DNA from: Acidobacteriota bacterium
GTDB taxonomy: Bacteria > Planctomycetota > Phycisphaerae > WQYP01 > JAJZKJ01
Direction of reading: 5' to 3'
Assembly: GCA_021804195.1 (NCBI GenBank)
Contig: JAJZKJ010000008.1
Location: forward strand, 1 to 16,098
DNA length: 16,098 bases
Below, in pieces: positions 1 through 7,371 of this stretch. The notes below the pieces were generated by a model, which made no database searches, was not told the DNA's origin, and saw only the letters and a program-made list of their open reading frames with translations. Numbering within the stretch: position 1 is the first letter of the stretch; the number at the start of each line of letters is the position of its first letter. Made by a program: the position numbers and the translations under genes.

Positions 1-20
1 ATTTGCGAGCTATTGACTTT

Positions 21-941
21 ATGAATACGCTTATTTCGATTGCTTTTCAGATCCTGCTGCTGGTGCTTCTGCCGCCATTGCTGCCGGGCGTTATCAACAA
101 AACCAAGGCCTGGTTCGCCGGGCGCGTCGGCCCGCCGCTTTTCCAGACTTACTACGATCTGCTTCGGCTCATGCGCAAAGGCGTCGTGCTGAGTTCCACC
201 ACAACCTGGGTGTTTTCGGCCGCGCCGCTGATTTCCCTGGCCAGCGTCTTGCTGGCGGGGTTGCTTGTTCCGCTGGGACCGACCGCGGCTCCCGTGCATT
301 TCACCGGCGATCTGATCCTGTTTGCTTACCTGCTGGCGCTGGGGAGATTTTTCACCATTCTGGCGGCGCTGGATACCGGCTCATCGTTTGAGGGGATGGG
401 GGCCGCCCGGGAACTCACCTTCGCCTCCTTTTCGGAACCGGCGTTGTTTCTGGCGCTGCTGGTGCTGGTGAAACTCTCCGGAACCTTGAGCCTGAGCACC
501 ATGCTGGCGCCCGCGACACATGTCGCTATTGATTCCACGGCCGCGGCGGCGCTGGTGCTCACGGCGTTCGGATTGTTCGTGGTGCTCCTGGCGGAGACCT
601 CCCGTCTGCCCATTGATGATCCAAATACACATCTCGAATTGACAATGATACATGAGGTGCTGGTGCTGGACAACAGCGGCCCCCTGCTGGCGGCGCAGAT
701 TTACGGATCAGCCGTCAAACTTCTGGTCCTCGGCGCCCTGCTGCTCCATGTGCTGCTCCCGCTGAATCAGGGATGGATCTGGGAAAACTGGGCGATGACC
801 ATACCCGGCCTGCTGGCGGTGGCGGGTGTGATTGGCGTGGTGGAATCCATCATGGCCCGGCTGCAGCTTCGACTGGTGCCGACGCTTCTGGTTGCCGCCT
901 GTCTTTTGAACGGTTTTGGATTTCTTTTGCTGCTGCGGTGA
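21..941 (+). CDS. HyfC/NuoH-like membrane subunit of a hydrogenase-4-type complex
   Basis: Integral membrane subunit of the NuoH/HyfC/HycD family, which anchors the peripheral redox arm to the ion-pumping membrane arm in complex I and group 4 hydrogenases. About 306 residues and eight hydrophobic segments can be seen, the usual size for the family. Family landmarks are the cytoplasmic loop GRVGPPLFQTYYDLLRL after the first helix, the segment ARELTFASFSEPALF, and the loop ETSRLPIDDPNTHLELTMIHE-type stretch that faces the large subunit. The frame is open to the window edge with a possible TTG at 3. I prefer ATG 21, because the protein then begins directly with the first helix (MNTLISIAF), as in relatives. 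The HyfE-like gene follows after six bases, so both belong to one operon. A HyfB-like gene is expected upstream, outside the window. Family assignment is firm; the exact complex type comes from the downstream large subunit. Confidence 0.9.
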   Translation: MNTLISIAFQILLLVLLPPLLPGVINKTKAWFAGRVGPPLFQTYYDLLRLMRKGVVLSSTTTWVFSAAPLISLASVLLAGLLVPLGPTAAPVHFTGDLILFAYLLALGRFFTILAALDTGSSFEGMGAARELTFASFSEPALFLALLVLVKLSGTLSLSTMLAPATHVAIDSTAAAALVLTAFGLFVVLLAETSRLPIDDPNTHLELTMIHEVLVLDNSGPLLAAQIYGSAVKLLVLGALLLHVLLPLNQGWIWENWAMTIPGLLAVAGVIGVVESIMARLQLRLVPTLLVAACLLNGFGFLLLLR

Positions 942-947
942 CCGACC

Positions 948-1589
948 ATGATGATGACCCTCAACGCCATTTTTGTACTGGTGATTCTGATCAACCTGTT
1001 TGTCCTGGGCGCCGGCCGCATGAAGGCTTTGATACACGCCGCGGCGCTCCAGGGCATCTTGCTGGGATTGCTGCCTCCCCTGGTGCTCCGGGAGGCGCAA
1101 TTCGTACCGCTGTTCATGGCCTTGATGACGGTTGTGCTCAAAGGCGTCGTGATTCCCAATATGCTGCTCAAGGCCCTGCGCGACGCCCACGTCAAACGGG
1201 AGGTGGAACCGATCATCGGATTCATGCCCTGCATTCTTCTGGGCGCCGCCGCCACCGGCGCCGCCCTGGTGCTGGCCGGACGGATCACGCCTTCCGCAAG
1301 CCCTCTGGGTCTGTTGGTGATTCCCACTTCCATCTCCATGCTTTTCACCGGCTTTCTGCTTTTGACCACGCGGGTGAAGGCCCTTACGCAAACCATCGGT
1401 TTTCTGCTGCTGGAAAACGGCATTTTCGTTTTCGGTCTGCTTCTGCTCGGCGCGATCCCGTCCCTGGTGGAGCTGGGCGTACTGCTGGACCTGTTTGTCG
1501 GCATTTTTGTCATCAGCATCATCATGCATCACATCAATCGCGAGTTCGCTTCGCTGGACACCCGGCGGCTTTCTTCCTTGAAGGGATAA
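948..1589 (+). CDS. HyfE-like membrane subunit (NuoK-related N/C-terminal helices)
   Basis: A 213-residue, almost entirely hydrophobic protein with about six to seven membrane helices, matching hydrogenase-4 component E in size and order. In this family part of the protein is related to the NuoK/MrpC proton-channel subunit. The segments FVLVILINLFVLGAGRMKALI and GFLLLENGIFVFGLLLLGAIP with acidic residues in the membrane (the E of LLENG) are typical. Three ATG codons stand in a row at 948, 951 and 954, so the exact start may shift by two codons. A weak GGTGA overlaps the stop of the preceding gene. It lies between the HyfC- and HyfF-like genes with gaps of six and seven bases, as expected for one transcript. 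It probably takes part in ion translocation within the membrane arm. Confidence 0.87.
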   Translation: MMMTLNAIFVLVILINLFVLGAGRMKALIHAAALQGILLGLLPPLVLREAQFVPLFMALMTVVLKGVVIPNMLLKALRDAHVKREVEPIIGFMPCILLGAAATGAALVLAGRITPSASPLGLLVIPTSISMLFTGFLLLTTRVKALTQTIGFLLLENGIFVFGLLLLGAIPSLVELGVLLDLFVGIFVISIIMHHINREFASLDTRRLSSLKG

Positions 1590-1596
1590 TTAACGT

Positions 1597-3030
1597 ATGT
1601 ACATTGCACTTATTATTCTATGTCCTCTCGCCGCCGCCCTGGCGGCGCTGCTGCCCTCCAACCGCCGGCGGCCCTGGCTCCTGCCGCCCGTGGCGATCGC
1701 CCACCTGGGCCTGGTCCTGGCCATTCTGGCCGGATATGGCGGCGGCGCGCGCGGGGGCTGGCTGGAGATCGATCCGCCCGGGCGCGTGGTGCTGCTTCTG
1801 GTGAGCGTGTTGTTCCTGCTGTGTTCTTTTTATTTGGCGGGATACCTGTGCTCCCGCGCCGATCATGCCAATCGCGTCTTCTGCTCGTGCTTCCTGCTGT
1901 TTCTGGGCGCCATGACCCTGGTCATCTGCACGGACAACCTCGGCCTGATGTGGGTGGCCATGGAAGCCACCACCCTTAGCTCCGCGCCTTTGATATATTT
2001 CAACCGCACGCCGCAGTCCATCGAAGCCACCTGGAAATATCTCCTGATCTGCTCCGTGGGCATCGCTCTGGCCTTGCTCGGATCATTTTTCGTGGCTTAC
2101 TCCGCCGTGAGCCGGGGAATGACGCCTTCCCTGAAAATCATCGACCTGCTTCGCCAGGCGCCCCGGCTCAACAAGGTCTGGCTTCAGGCCGGATTTGTCC
2201 TGCTGCTGGTCGGCTATGGAACCAAAATGGGCCTGGCCCCGATGCACTCCTGGCTGCCGGACGCCCATGGCGAAAGCCCGGCTCCGGTTTCGGCCATGTT
2301 TTCCGGAGCGCTCATCAGCAGCGCTTTTCTTATGGTGGTGCGATCCGAGCACATCCTGTATGCCGCCGGCGATGGCGCTTATGCCTCCAGGCTCCTGATA
2401 TTTCTGGGGCTTTTATCCATGCTTTTCGCGGCGATATTTATGATCGGCCAGAAGGACCTCAAGCGGATGCTCGCCTATTCCAGTGTGGAACACATGGGAA
2501 TTCTTGCGCTGGGACTGGGAATCGGCGGTATCGCTCTGCTGGGCGCCATGCTGCACGTGATCAACAACGGCCTGACCAAGGGATCGCTGTTTCTTTCCGT
2601 CGGCAACATCGACCGGGCCTACGGCGGCAAAACCATACCGCAGGTGCACGGCGCCATGCGACGGCTGCCTCTCTCGGGCACGGTGTTTATGCTGGGTTTT
2701 CTGGCCATCACCGGATCGCCTCCGTTCGGCCCGTTTATCAGTGAGTTCATGATTCTTAACGGCGCCTTTGCCGCCGGGCATTTCCTGATCGGCGCGGCGT
2801 TTCTGTTTCTGCTGCTGGTGATTTTCCTGGGAATGGGGCGAACCGTGCTCGCCGCCGTGCTGGGCCGGGCGCCCGTAGCCGCCGCGCGGAACAATTACCG
2901 CGATGGCCTGCTGAGTGGTCTGCCGGCGCTGGGTGCTCTGCTGATGGTATTGTTGCTGGGGCTGTATCTGCCGCCGCCGCTGCGGGACCTTTTGCACCAG
3001 GCCAGCCGATATCTGGGAGCCAAGCCATGA
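1597..3030 (+). CDS. HyfF-like antiporter-type ion-translocating subunit (NuoL/M/N family)
   Basis: A 477-residue membrane protein of the NuoL/NuoM/NuoN/MrpA-D proton-translocating family, in its hydrogenase-4 component F form. The two key charged residues of the family are visible: Glu123 in NLGLMWVAMEATTLS and Lys210 in GYGTKMGLAPMHSWLPDAH. The latter motif with its following ESPAPVSAMFSGAL stretch is diagnostic. Further signatures are QKDLKRMLAYSSVEHMG and the NNGLTKGSLFL segment, with the helix-break lysines of the half channels. ATG 1597 is preceded by AAGGGA at 1581-1586, which overlaps the end of the HyfE-like gene. Its TGA overlaps the ATG of the large-subunit gene by four bases (ATGA at 3027-3030), suggesting translational coupling. 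The channel residues look intact, so ion pumping is probably kept even though the catalytic site of the partner large subunit is altered. Confidence 0.93.
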   Translation: MYIALIILCPLAAALAALLPSNRRRPWLLPPVAIAHLGLVLAILAGYGGGARGGWLEIDPPGRVVLLLVSVLFLLCSFYLAGYLCSRADHANRVFCSCFLLFLGAMTLVICTDNLGLMWVAMEATTLSSAPLIYFNRTPQSIEATWKYLLICSVGIALALLGSFFVAYSAVSRGMTPSLKIIDLLRQAPRLNKVWLQAGFVLLLVGYGTKMGLAPMHSWLPDAHGESPAPVSAMFSGALISSAFLMVVRSEHILYAAGDGAYASRLLIFLGLLSMLFAAIFMIGQKDLKRMLAYSSVEHMGILALGLGIGGIALLGAMLHVINNGLTKGSLFLSVGNIDRAYGGKTIPQVHGAMRRLPLSGTVFMLGFLAITGSPPFGPFISEFMILNGAFAAGHFLIGAAFLFLLLVIFLGMGRTVLAAVLGRAPVAAARNNYRDGLLSGLPALGALLMVLLLGLYLPPPLRDLLHQASRYLGAKP

Positions 3031-4544
3031 ATCAGGCCGACTCTTTACCCCTGCTCGGCGCCGGACGCGCCATCAGCCGTCGTTTGATTCCCGACCTGGC
3101 CCTGGACAACTTCCAGCAAGTCATTCTGGATGCGGTACGCACGGGCCGGCGGGTGGCAAGCCTGTTTGGTTCGCTCGAAGCACCGGATCGCCTGCGCCTG
3201 TATGTGGTTCTGGCGGACGATACCCAATCCATTCTCCGGGTCGCTTCCACGCTGGCGGGCCGGCACTACCCTTCTTTAACGCCCCGGTGTCCGCAGGTAC
3301 ATCTCTTTGAACGGGAAATCGCCGAACAGTGTGGTTTGGATATCGTCGGACATCCCTGGCTCAAACCGCTCCGTTTTCATCCGCCATTGTTTCCATCGGG
3401 CCGGCCCGGGAACGATCGCGTCGCGCCGCCGGGAGTGATGGATTTCTACCAGGTGCGGGGGGAGGAAGTGCACGAGGTGGCCGTGGGACCGGTCCACGCG
3501 GGCGTCATTGAGCCGGGACATTTCCGCTTCCAGTGCCACGGAGAAGTTGTGTTTCACCTGGAGATGGCGCTGGGATACCAGCATCGAGGAGTGGAGCAAG
3601 CACTGCTCGGCGGTCCGAATCATCGCACCATCCATTACGCCGAAACGCTCGCCGGCGACACCACCATCGGACACGCCACCGCTTACTGCCAGGTGCTCGA
3701 AGCGTTGGCCCGCAAACAGAAGTCGCCGCGGGCGCAGAGCATTCGCGGCATCGCCCTGGAACTGGAAAGGTTGGCCAATCACGTGGGAGACCTGGGGGCG
3801 CTCAGCGGCGACGTGGGCTTTCTTCCCACCGCCTCTTATTGCGGACGCCTGCGCGGTGAATTCCTGAACATGACGGCCGCTCTTTGCGGCAGCCGGTTCG
3901 GACGCGGACTGATTCGACCGGGTGGCGTGCGTTTTGATCCGGCCACTTGTACCGTGAACGATCTGCTGGCGAAACTGGATATTTGCGGCCGGCAGACCCG
4001 CCAGGCCGTCGAATTGCTCTGGAATTCGTCCTCGGTGATGGCCCGCTTCGAGGGCATCGGCCCGGTGACGCGCCGCGCGGTCGTTGAACTGGGCATGGTC
4101 GGACCGGTGGCCCGCGCCTGCGGACTTACCCGCGACGCCCGGCAGGACCATCCCTCCGGCTTATTCCGGTTTATACATATCCCCGTTTCTTCCTGGGACG
4201 GCGGCGATGTCTTCGCCCGCGCTTATGTCCGCTGGTTGGAAATTCAGCGATCCCTGGACTTTGTCCGGACACAGCTTCGATCCCTCCCGCCCGGAACCAT
4301 AAGCTCCCCGGTGGGAAATTTGGCGCCCGATCATCTGGCCGTAGCATTGGTGGAAGGGTGGCGCGGCGAAATATGCCATCTGGCGTTGACCGACGCCGCC
4401 GGCCGCTTCGAGCGTTATAAAGTGGTTGATCCGTCGTTCCATAACTGGATGGGGCTGGCCCTGGCGATGCGCGGCGGGCAAATTTCCGATTTCCCGCTCT
4501 GCAATAAGAGTTTTAGTCTTTCTTACTGCGGTCACGATCTATAA
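3027..4544 (+). CDS. HyfG/NuoCD-like large subunit lacking all [NiFe] ligands (Ehr type)
   Basis: A 505-residue fusion of a NuoC-like N-terminal domain (about 1-130, with EREIAEQCGLDIVGHPWLKPLRF) and a NuoD/hydrogenase large-subunit domain (about 150-505, with HFRFQCHGEVVFHLEMALGY). This is the HyfG/HycE architecture. In true group 4 hydrogenases the nickel site is held by two CxxC pairs, ERVCGxC near the first third and DPCxxC at the C-terminus. Here the first reads ETLAGDTTIGH (206-216), with Ala209 and Thr212 at the cysteine positions and the following His kept. The second reads SLSYCG (497-502), with Ser499 and Gly502. Cys492 and Cys501 lie nearby but out of register. I infer an energy-converting hydrogenase-related (Ehr) complex without H2 chemistry. 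ATG 3027 has GGGAG seven bases upstream and overlaps the previous stop. The C-terminus ends just after the second motif, without the cleavable tail found in many active hydrogenases. Confidence 0.92.
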   Translation: MNQADSLPLLGAGRAISRRLIPDLALDNFQQVILDAVRTGRRVASLFGSLEAPDRLRLYVVLADDTQSILRVASTLAGRHYPSLTPRCPQVHLFEREIAEQCGLDIVGHPWLKPLRFHPPLFPSGRPGNDRVAPPGVMDFYQVRGEEVHEVAVGPVHAGVIEPGHFRFQCHGEVVFHLEMALGYQHRGVEQALLGGPNHRTIHYAETLAGDTTIGHATAYCQVLEALARKQKSPRAQSIRGIALELERLANHVGDLGALSGDVGFLPTASYCGRLRGEFLNMTAALCGSRFGRGLIRPGGVRFDPATCTVNDLLAKLDICGRQTRQAVELLWNSSSVMARFEGIGPVTRRAVVELGMVGPVARACGLTRDARQDHPSGLFRFIHIPVSSWDGGDVFARAYVRWLEIQRSLDFVRTQLRSLPPGTISSPVGNLAPDHLAVALVEGWRGEICHLALTDAAGRFERYKVVDPSFHNWMGLALAMRGGQISDFPLCNKSFSLSYCGHDL

Positions 4545-4568
4545 TTCGGATTGGTGAAGGAACGTTTT

Positions 4569-5414
4569 ATGTTCGATATTGTCAAAGCCCGATTCCAACA
4601 GGGCCATCAGACCATGGCCTATCCCGACGGCGCTCCGCCGGCGCTGGCGCCGCATTTCCGTGCCCGGCCCGTATTCGATGCCGCCCGGTGCCCCGATTCA
4701 TGCGACCTGTGCGCCCAGGCCTGTCCCACGCGGGCCATCACCATCGCCGCCGGCCGCATCGAACTGGATCTGGGCCGCTGCCTGTTCTGCGTCGATTGCG
4801 CCGAAGCCTGCCCGACGGGCGCGATTCAATATTCGCGTGATTATCGCCTGGCGGTTCGGCGGCGCGCGGACTTGCTGGTAGGCCCCGACGGCGAGCCGGC
4901 GCTCGCCGCGGCCCTGGACGATAAACTCCGCAAACTCCTGGGCCGCTCGCTGAAATTGCGCGTGGTCTCGGCCGGCGGCTGCAATGCCTGCGAGGCCGAT
5001 GTCAATGTGCTTACCACCATTGGCTGGGATCTGGGACGTTTCGGAATTGATTTTGTCGCCTCGCCCCGCCATGCCGACGGTCTGTTGATCACCGGCCCGG
5101 TTACCCGGAACATGAAATCCGCCCTTGTACAAACCTATGATGCCGTGCCCGGACCGAAAATAGTCATCGCCATCGGCGCGTGCGCCATTTCCGGCGGACC
5201 GTACCGCGATCATCCCCAGGTCCACCATGGCGCCGATTCCATTGTGCCCGTTGATCTTTTCGTTCCCGGCTGCCCGCCGCATCCCCTGACCATCCTCGAC
5301 GGTCTGTTGCGGCTGATCGGCCGGATCGACGGCCGGCGGAATCCCGATCCTTCCCGGTCGCCCGCCGCCGGGGTAAATCGGGAGAAAATTGACGTACCTT
5401 CGGACGAACGGTAG
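4569..5414 (+). CDS. Ferredoxin–NuoB fusion: electron-transfer small subunit (HyfH+HyfI)
   Basis: Fusion of a two-[4Fe-4S] ferredoxin domain (HyfH/NuoI-like, about 1-95) with a hydrogenase small-subunit/NuoB domain (HyfI, about 125-250), 281 residues. Ferredoxin cysteines are 41, 45, 48, 52 (CPDSCDLCAQACP, with three residues between the first two cysteines where two are usual) and 71, 74, 77, 81 (CLFCVDCAEACP, regular). The NuoB-like part keeps all four ligands of the proximal/N2-type cluster: Cys138 and Cys141 in GGCNACEADV, Cys205 in IGACAISGG and Cys235 in PGCPPHP. ATG 4569 is chosen because GAAGGA lies at 4556-4561, seven bases upstream; an in-frame TTG at 4551 and GTG at 4554 are less likely. 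The gene follows the large subunit by 24 bases and ends the operon 30 bases before the tRNA. The wire of iron-sulfur clusters looks complete, which contrasts with the missing nickel site of its partner. Confidence 0.92.
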   Translation: MFDIVKARFQQGHQTMAYPDGAPPALAPHFRARPVFDAARCPDSCDLCAQACPTRAITIAAGRIELDLGRCLFCVDCAEACPTGAIQYSRDYRLAVRRRADLLVGPDGEPALAAALDDKLRKLLGRSLKLRVVSAGGCNACEADVNVLTTIGWDLGRFGIDFVASPRHADGLLITGPVTRNMKSALVQTYDAVPGPKIVIAIGACAISGGPYRDHPQVHHGADSIVPVDLFVPGCPPHPLTILDGLLRLIGRIDGRRNPDPSRSPAAGVNREKIDVPSDER

Positions 5415-5444
5415 TTTACAGGTATCCCGGATCGCCGGGATTCT

Positions 5445-5532
5445 GGAGAGATGTCCGAGCGGCTTAAGGAGCACGATTGGAAGTCGTGTGTGGGGGATGA
5501 CCCCACCGTGGGTTCGAATCCCACTCTCTCCG
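5445..5532 (+). tRNA. tRNA-Ser(GGA)
   Basis: An 88-base class II tRNA. The acceptor stem is GGAGAGA (5445-5451) paired with TCTCTCC (5525-5531), and the discriminator base is G at 5532. The anticodon stem CACGA/TCGTG encloses the loop TTGGAAG, giving anticodon GGA for serine UCC/UCU codons. A long variable arm with GTGGGG and CCCCAC arms and the T arm GTGGG-TTCGAAT-CCCAC complete the fold. The 3' CCA is not encoded. It lies 30 bases after the fusion gene and immediately before an accessory region, so it may have served as an integration site, although no repeated copy of its 3' end is visible in this window. Confidence 0.97.
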
Positions 5533-5609
5533 TTGCGGCGCCAATGACGTTATATCCATGCGTTTGCCAAAGCGCGGGGGGCGAAGCCCGCTTGCCTATC
5601 CGGGGTTCG

Positions 5610-5637
5610 CCGCGGTGCGACGGGCGCGGTAATTTTT
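5610..5637 (+). terminator. Weak candidate terminator after tRNA-Ser
   Basis: CCGCG (5610-5614) and CGCGG (5625-5629) can form a five-base-pair GC stem with a ten-base loop, followed by TAATTTTT. It is the only hairpin with a T-run downstream of the tRNA. The stem is short and the loop is wide, so this is tentative. Confidence 0.35.
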
Positions 5638-5638
5638 C

Positions 5639-5665
5639 GGACGCCCCTGGGAGTGCGGGGCGTCC
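5639..5665. repeat. Perfect 9-bp inverted repeat (stable hairpin)
   Basis: GGACGCCCC (5639-5647) and GGGGCGTCC (5657-5665) are exact reverse complements around a nine-base loop. No T-run follows on either strand, so it is not a standard intrinsic terminator. It sits at the boundary between the tRNA locus and the AT-richer accessory segment. Confidence 0.6.
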
Positions 5666-6012
5666 TCACCATAAGCGTTAACTTAATCCGAAGTTCTACG
5701 CATAAAAAACCGTAAGTGCTTGTTTTATATGCGGTTGGGTCAAATTCCGGTTTCACCGTACCGGGTACACTCCAACAGATAAAAACACGCTGCTGATGGA
5801 CGAGAAAAAGTCGCCACGCCGCAGGCGCTGGCGGAAATGATGGGAGCCGGTTTAACAGAACATTAGCGCATAAAGCTTGCGGGCAATAGGGATCCCAGTT
5901 AGAGTCGCATTTGGGGCAAGTGAAATATGATGGTGCCATCATCAGAATAACCCGTGAAGGTGCATGCCGTCCCCGCAATGCACCCAGTCACATCGTCTTA
6001 ACGGGGAGCGCG
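5666..6012. other. Stretch of about 350 bases without a confident gene
   Basis: This stretch has lower GC content than the operon upstream and no ORF with a convincing ribosome site or family match. On the minus strand an open frame spans roughly 5550-5978 and contains a zinc-ribbon-like start (TCPKCDSN at about 5916-5894) with a second CPQALC pair, but the rest is low complexity and runs through the hairpin at 5639-5665. On the plus strand a short frame ends at about 5837 with a basic tail (KSPRRRRWRK). Either may be debris of a decayed mobile element. I see no tRNA-like or terminal-repeat structure. Confidence 0.5.
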
Positions 6013-6025
6013 AAAGGAGCCACAC

Positions 6026-7015
6026 GTGTCTAAAATCCATTATTTTCCGCGATATTCAGGCCAAGAGAATACTGTCACAAATAACACGCTCCAACTCCTC
6101 GCTCGCATATACGATTATTCCCCGCAGCACCTGTCGAATCTGCTAACCAAGCTTTGCGGGGAGGAAATAGTTGTGGGAATCGAAGTCAACCAGCAGCCGC
6201 GCAACAAACAATCGGTGCCTGATGGCGCCATAATCCAACGGAGCTTCAAGATTCTTGTGGAATCGAAGGTCAACAGTGGTGTCAACCTAGACCAACTCTC
6301 CCGGCATGCAACTAGCTTTTCAAATGAGTCCCAGAAAATACTTCTCCTGCTAACCCGACAACGACAACAGTTATCCGCCATAGAGGGGGGCAAAATCGCA
6401 AAACAAGTTCCCAGCCTCGTTTTTCGCAACATCACCTACGAGGATATTTGCCACGAAATTAAGTCGATGTTCAAGGAACACGAGCCGCAGATGCTTGCGT
6501 TAGTGGAAGATTATATAGACTATTGCAGTGACACGGGGCTGTTCGATGAATCGAAATTCCTCCTCCGAATCGTTCCGTGCAGCGAAACGGTAAAAATTAA
6601 CCAGCAATTCGGCGTCTATTTCCATGCGCAAGATCGCGGCTATAGAAAACACAAATTTCTAGGAATATATGCACAAAAAAATGTGCCGTGCATCTGGGCA
6701 GTTGACTCAATTTATGACGCGGAATATGTCAATGATCGCCTCACCAAGACGCTGGTCGACGGGCGCGAAACAACCGAATACGACAGCAAAATAATCGGCA
6801 TAATAAACGCGGCCAAGAAAGACCTTGGATGGGAGGTCTCAACTGGCCATCGCTTCTTCTGTGGAGTCCCCGAGCAAACGGAGTACAGAAAGGACTCGCC
6901 TTATGCAATCCAGGGTCCCCTTTTCCACGACCTGCGGGAGGTAATCCCCAAAACCAATATCGACCCATCGAACGTCAAGGAAATTGCTTCCAAACTCCGT
7001 GAGGCGAAGTGGTAG
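6026..7015 (+). CDS. PD-(D/E)XK nuclease-like hypothetical protein
   Basis: A 329-residue soluble protein. Its N-terminal third carries a readable PD-(D/E)XK nuclease core: VPDGAI with Pro65-Asp66, then ILVESKV with Glu79 and Lys81, and DQLSRH (Gln90) shortly after, the spacing expected for beta strands 2 and 3 and the following helix. The C-terminal half is not recognised. It has an acidic and aromatic character (EDYIDYC, YFHAQDRGYRKHKFLG). The start is GTG 6026, with AAAGGAG at 6013-6019 six bases upstream. Base composition and codon use are clearly less GC-rich than the flanking operons, and the gene sits after a tRNA, both signs of horizontal transfer. A DNA-cleaving defence or mobile-element role is inferred, not shown; no partner methylase, helicase or recombinase gene is visible beside it. 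Confidence 0.75.
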   Translation: MSKIHYFPRYSGQENTVTNNTLQLLARIYDYSPQHLSNLLTKLCGEEIVVGIEVNQQPRNKQSVPDGAIIQRSFKILVESKVNSGVNLDQLSRHATSFSNESQKILLLLTRQRQQLSAIEGGKIAKQVPSLVFRNITYEDICHEIKSMFKEHEPQMLALVEDYIDYCSDTGLFDESKFLLRIVPCSETVKINQQFGVYFHAQDRGYRKHKFLGIYAQKNVPCIWAVDSIYDAEYVNDRLTKTLVDGRETTEYDSKIIGIINAAKKDLGWEVSTGHRFFCGVPEQTEYRKDSPYAIQGPLFHDLREVIPKTNIDPSNVKEIASKLREAKW

Positions 7016-7092
7016 GCACTGAGAAATGAGGCGGAAAATCGATTTGTTATCGGATTCGAGCGAACCACTTTCGCTACCGAAGGAGAAATCAG

Positions 7093-7284
7093 ATGGACGC
7101 TGATCTTCAGAAATTGGAGACGGGGTTGGCCGCTGTAGCCGAGCACGACCACAGCCTCTCTGTATCGCGAACAATTTACGCTGCCGAACAGTCCAAGCAA
7201 GTCGAAAGATATTCCTACGCGTTTAAAATCCCAGATACCACGTGTACCACAGTATCCTGGACACCTATGAACGCCGGCATGTGA
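7093..7284 (+). CDS. Small hypothetical ORF downstream of the nuclease-like gene
   Basis: A 63-residue ORF beginning MDADLQKLETGL, with no family I recognise. It has a strong ribosome site, GAAGGAGA at 7079-7086, six bases before ATG 7093, and starts 77 bases after the nuclease-like gene on the same strand. The first half looks like an amphipathic helix (DLQKLETGLAAVAEHD). The C-terminal end (SWTPMNAGM) looks abrupt, and the hipA gene of the opposite strand ends 87 bases further on. It may therefore be an intact small partner of the nuclease-like gene or the surviving 5' end of a longer gene cut by insertion of the hip module. Confidence 0.45.
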   Translation: MDADLQKLETGLAAVAEHDHSLSVSRTIYAAEQSKQVERYSYAFKIPDTTCTTVSWTPMNAGM

Positions 7285-7371
7285 AACGCTGATGAGGACA
7301 ACAACGAACTCACACGGAGCCGCGGAGAGGTTGATTCACCACAACGGTACGACGAACCATCTCACGCTGGG

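Noticed and set aside
708..1532. Minus-strand ORF of 274 codons opposite the first two membrane genes
   Set aside because: It is rich in Gln, His, Gly and Arg, the typical composition of the antisense frame of hydrophobic membrane proteins.
3027..4544. Calling the large subunit an active [NiFe] hydrogenase
   Set aside because: All four ligand positions are occupied by Ala, Thr, Ser and Gly, although overall similarity would lead an automatic annotation to hydrogenase-4 component G.
5639..5665. Hairpin as an intrinsic terminator
   Set aside because: The stem is perfect, but no T-run follows on either strand; the T-rich stretch lies before it on the plus strand.
5550..5978. Minus-strand ORF of 142 codons with two cysteine pairs
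   Set aside because: A zinc-ribbon-like start is visible, but there is no ribosome site, the sequence after it is unstructured, and the frame crosses a perfect hairpin. Kept only as possible debris in the gene-poor stretch.
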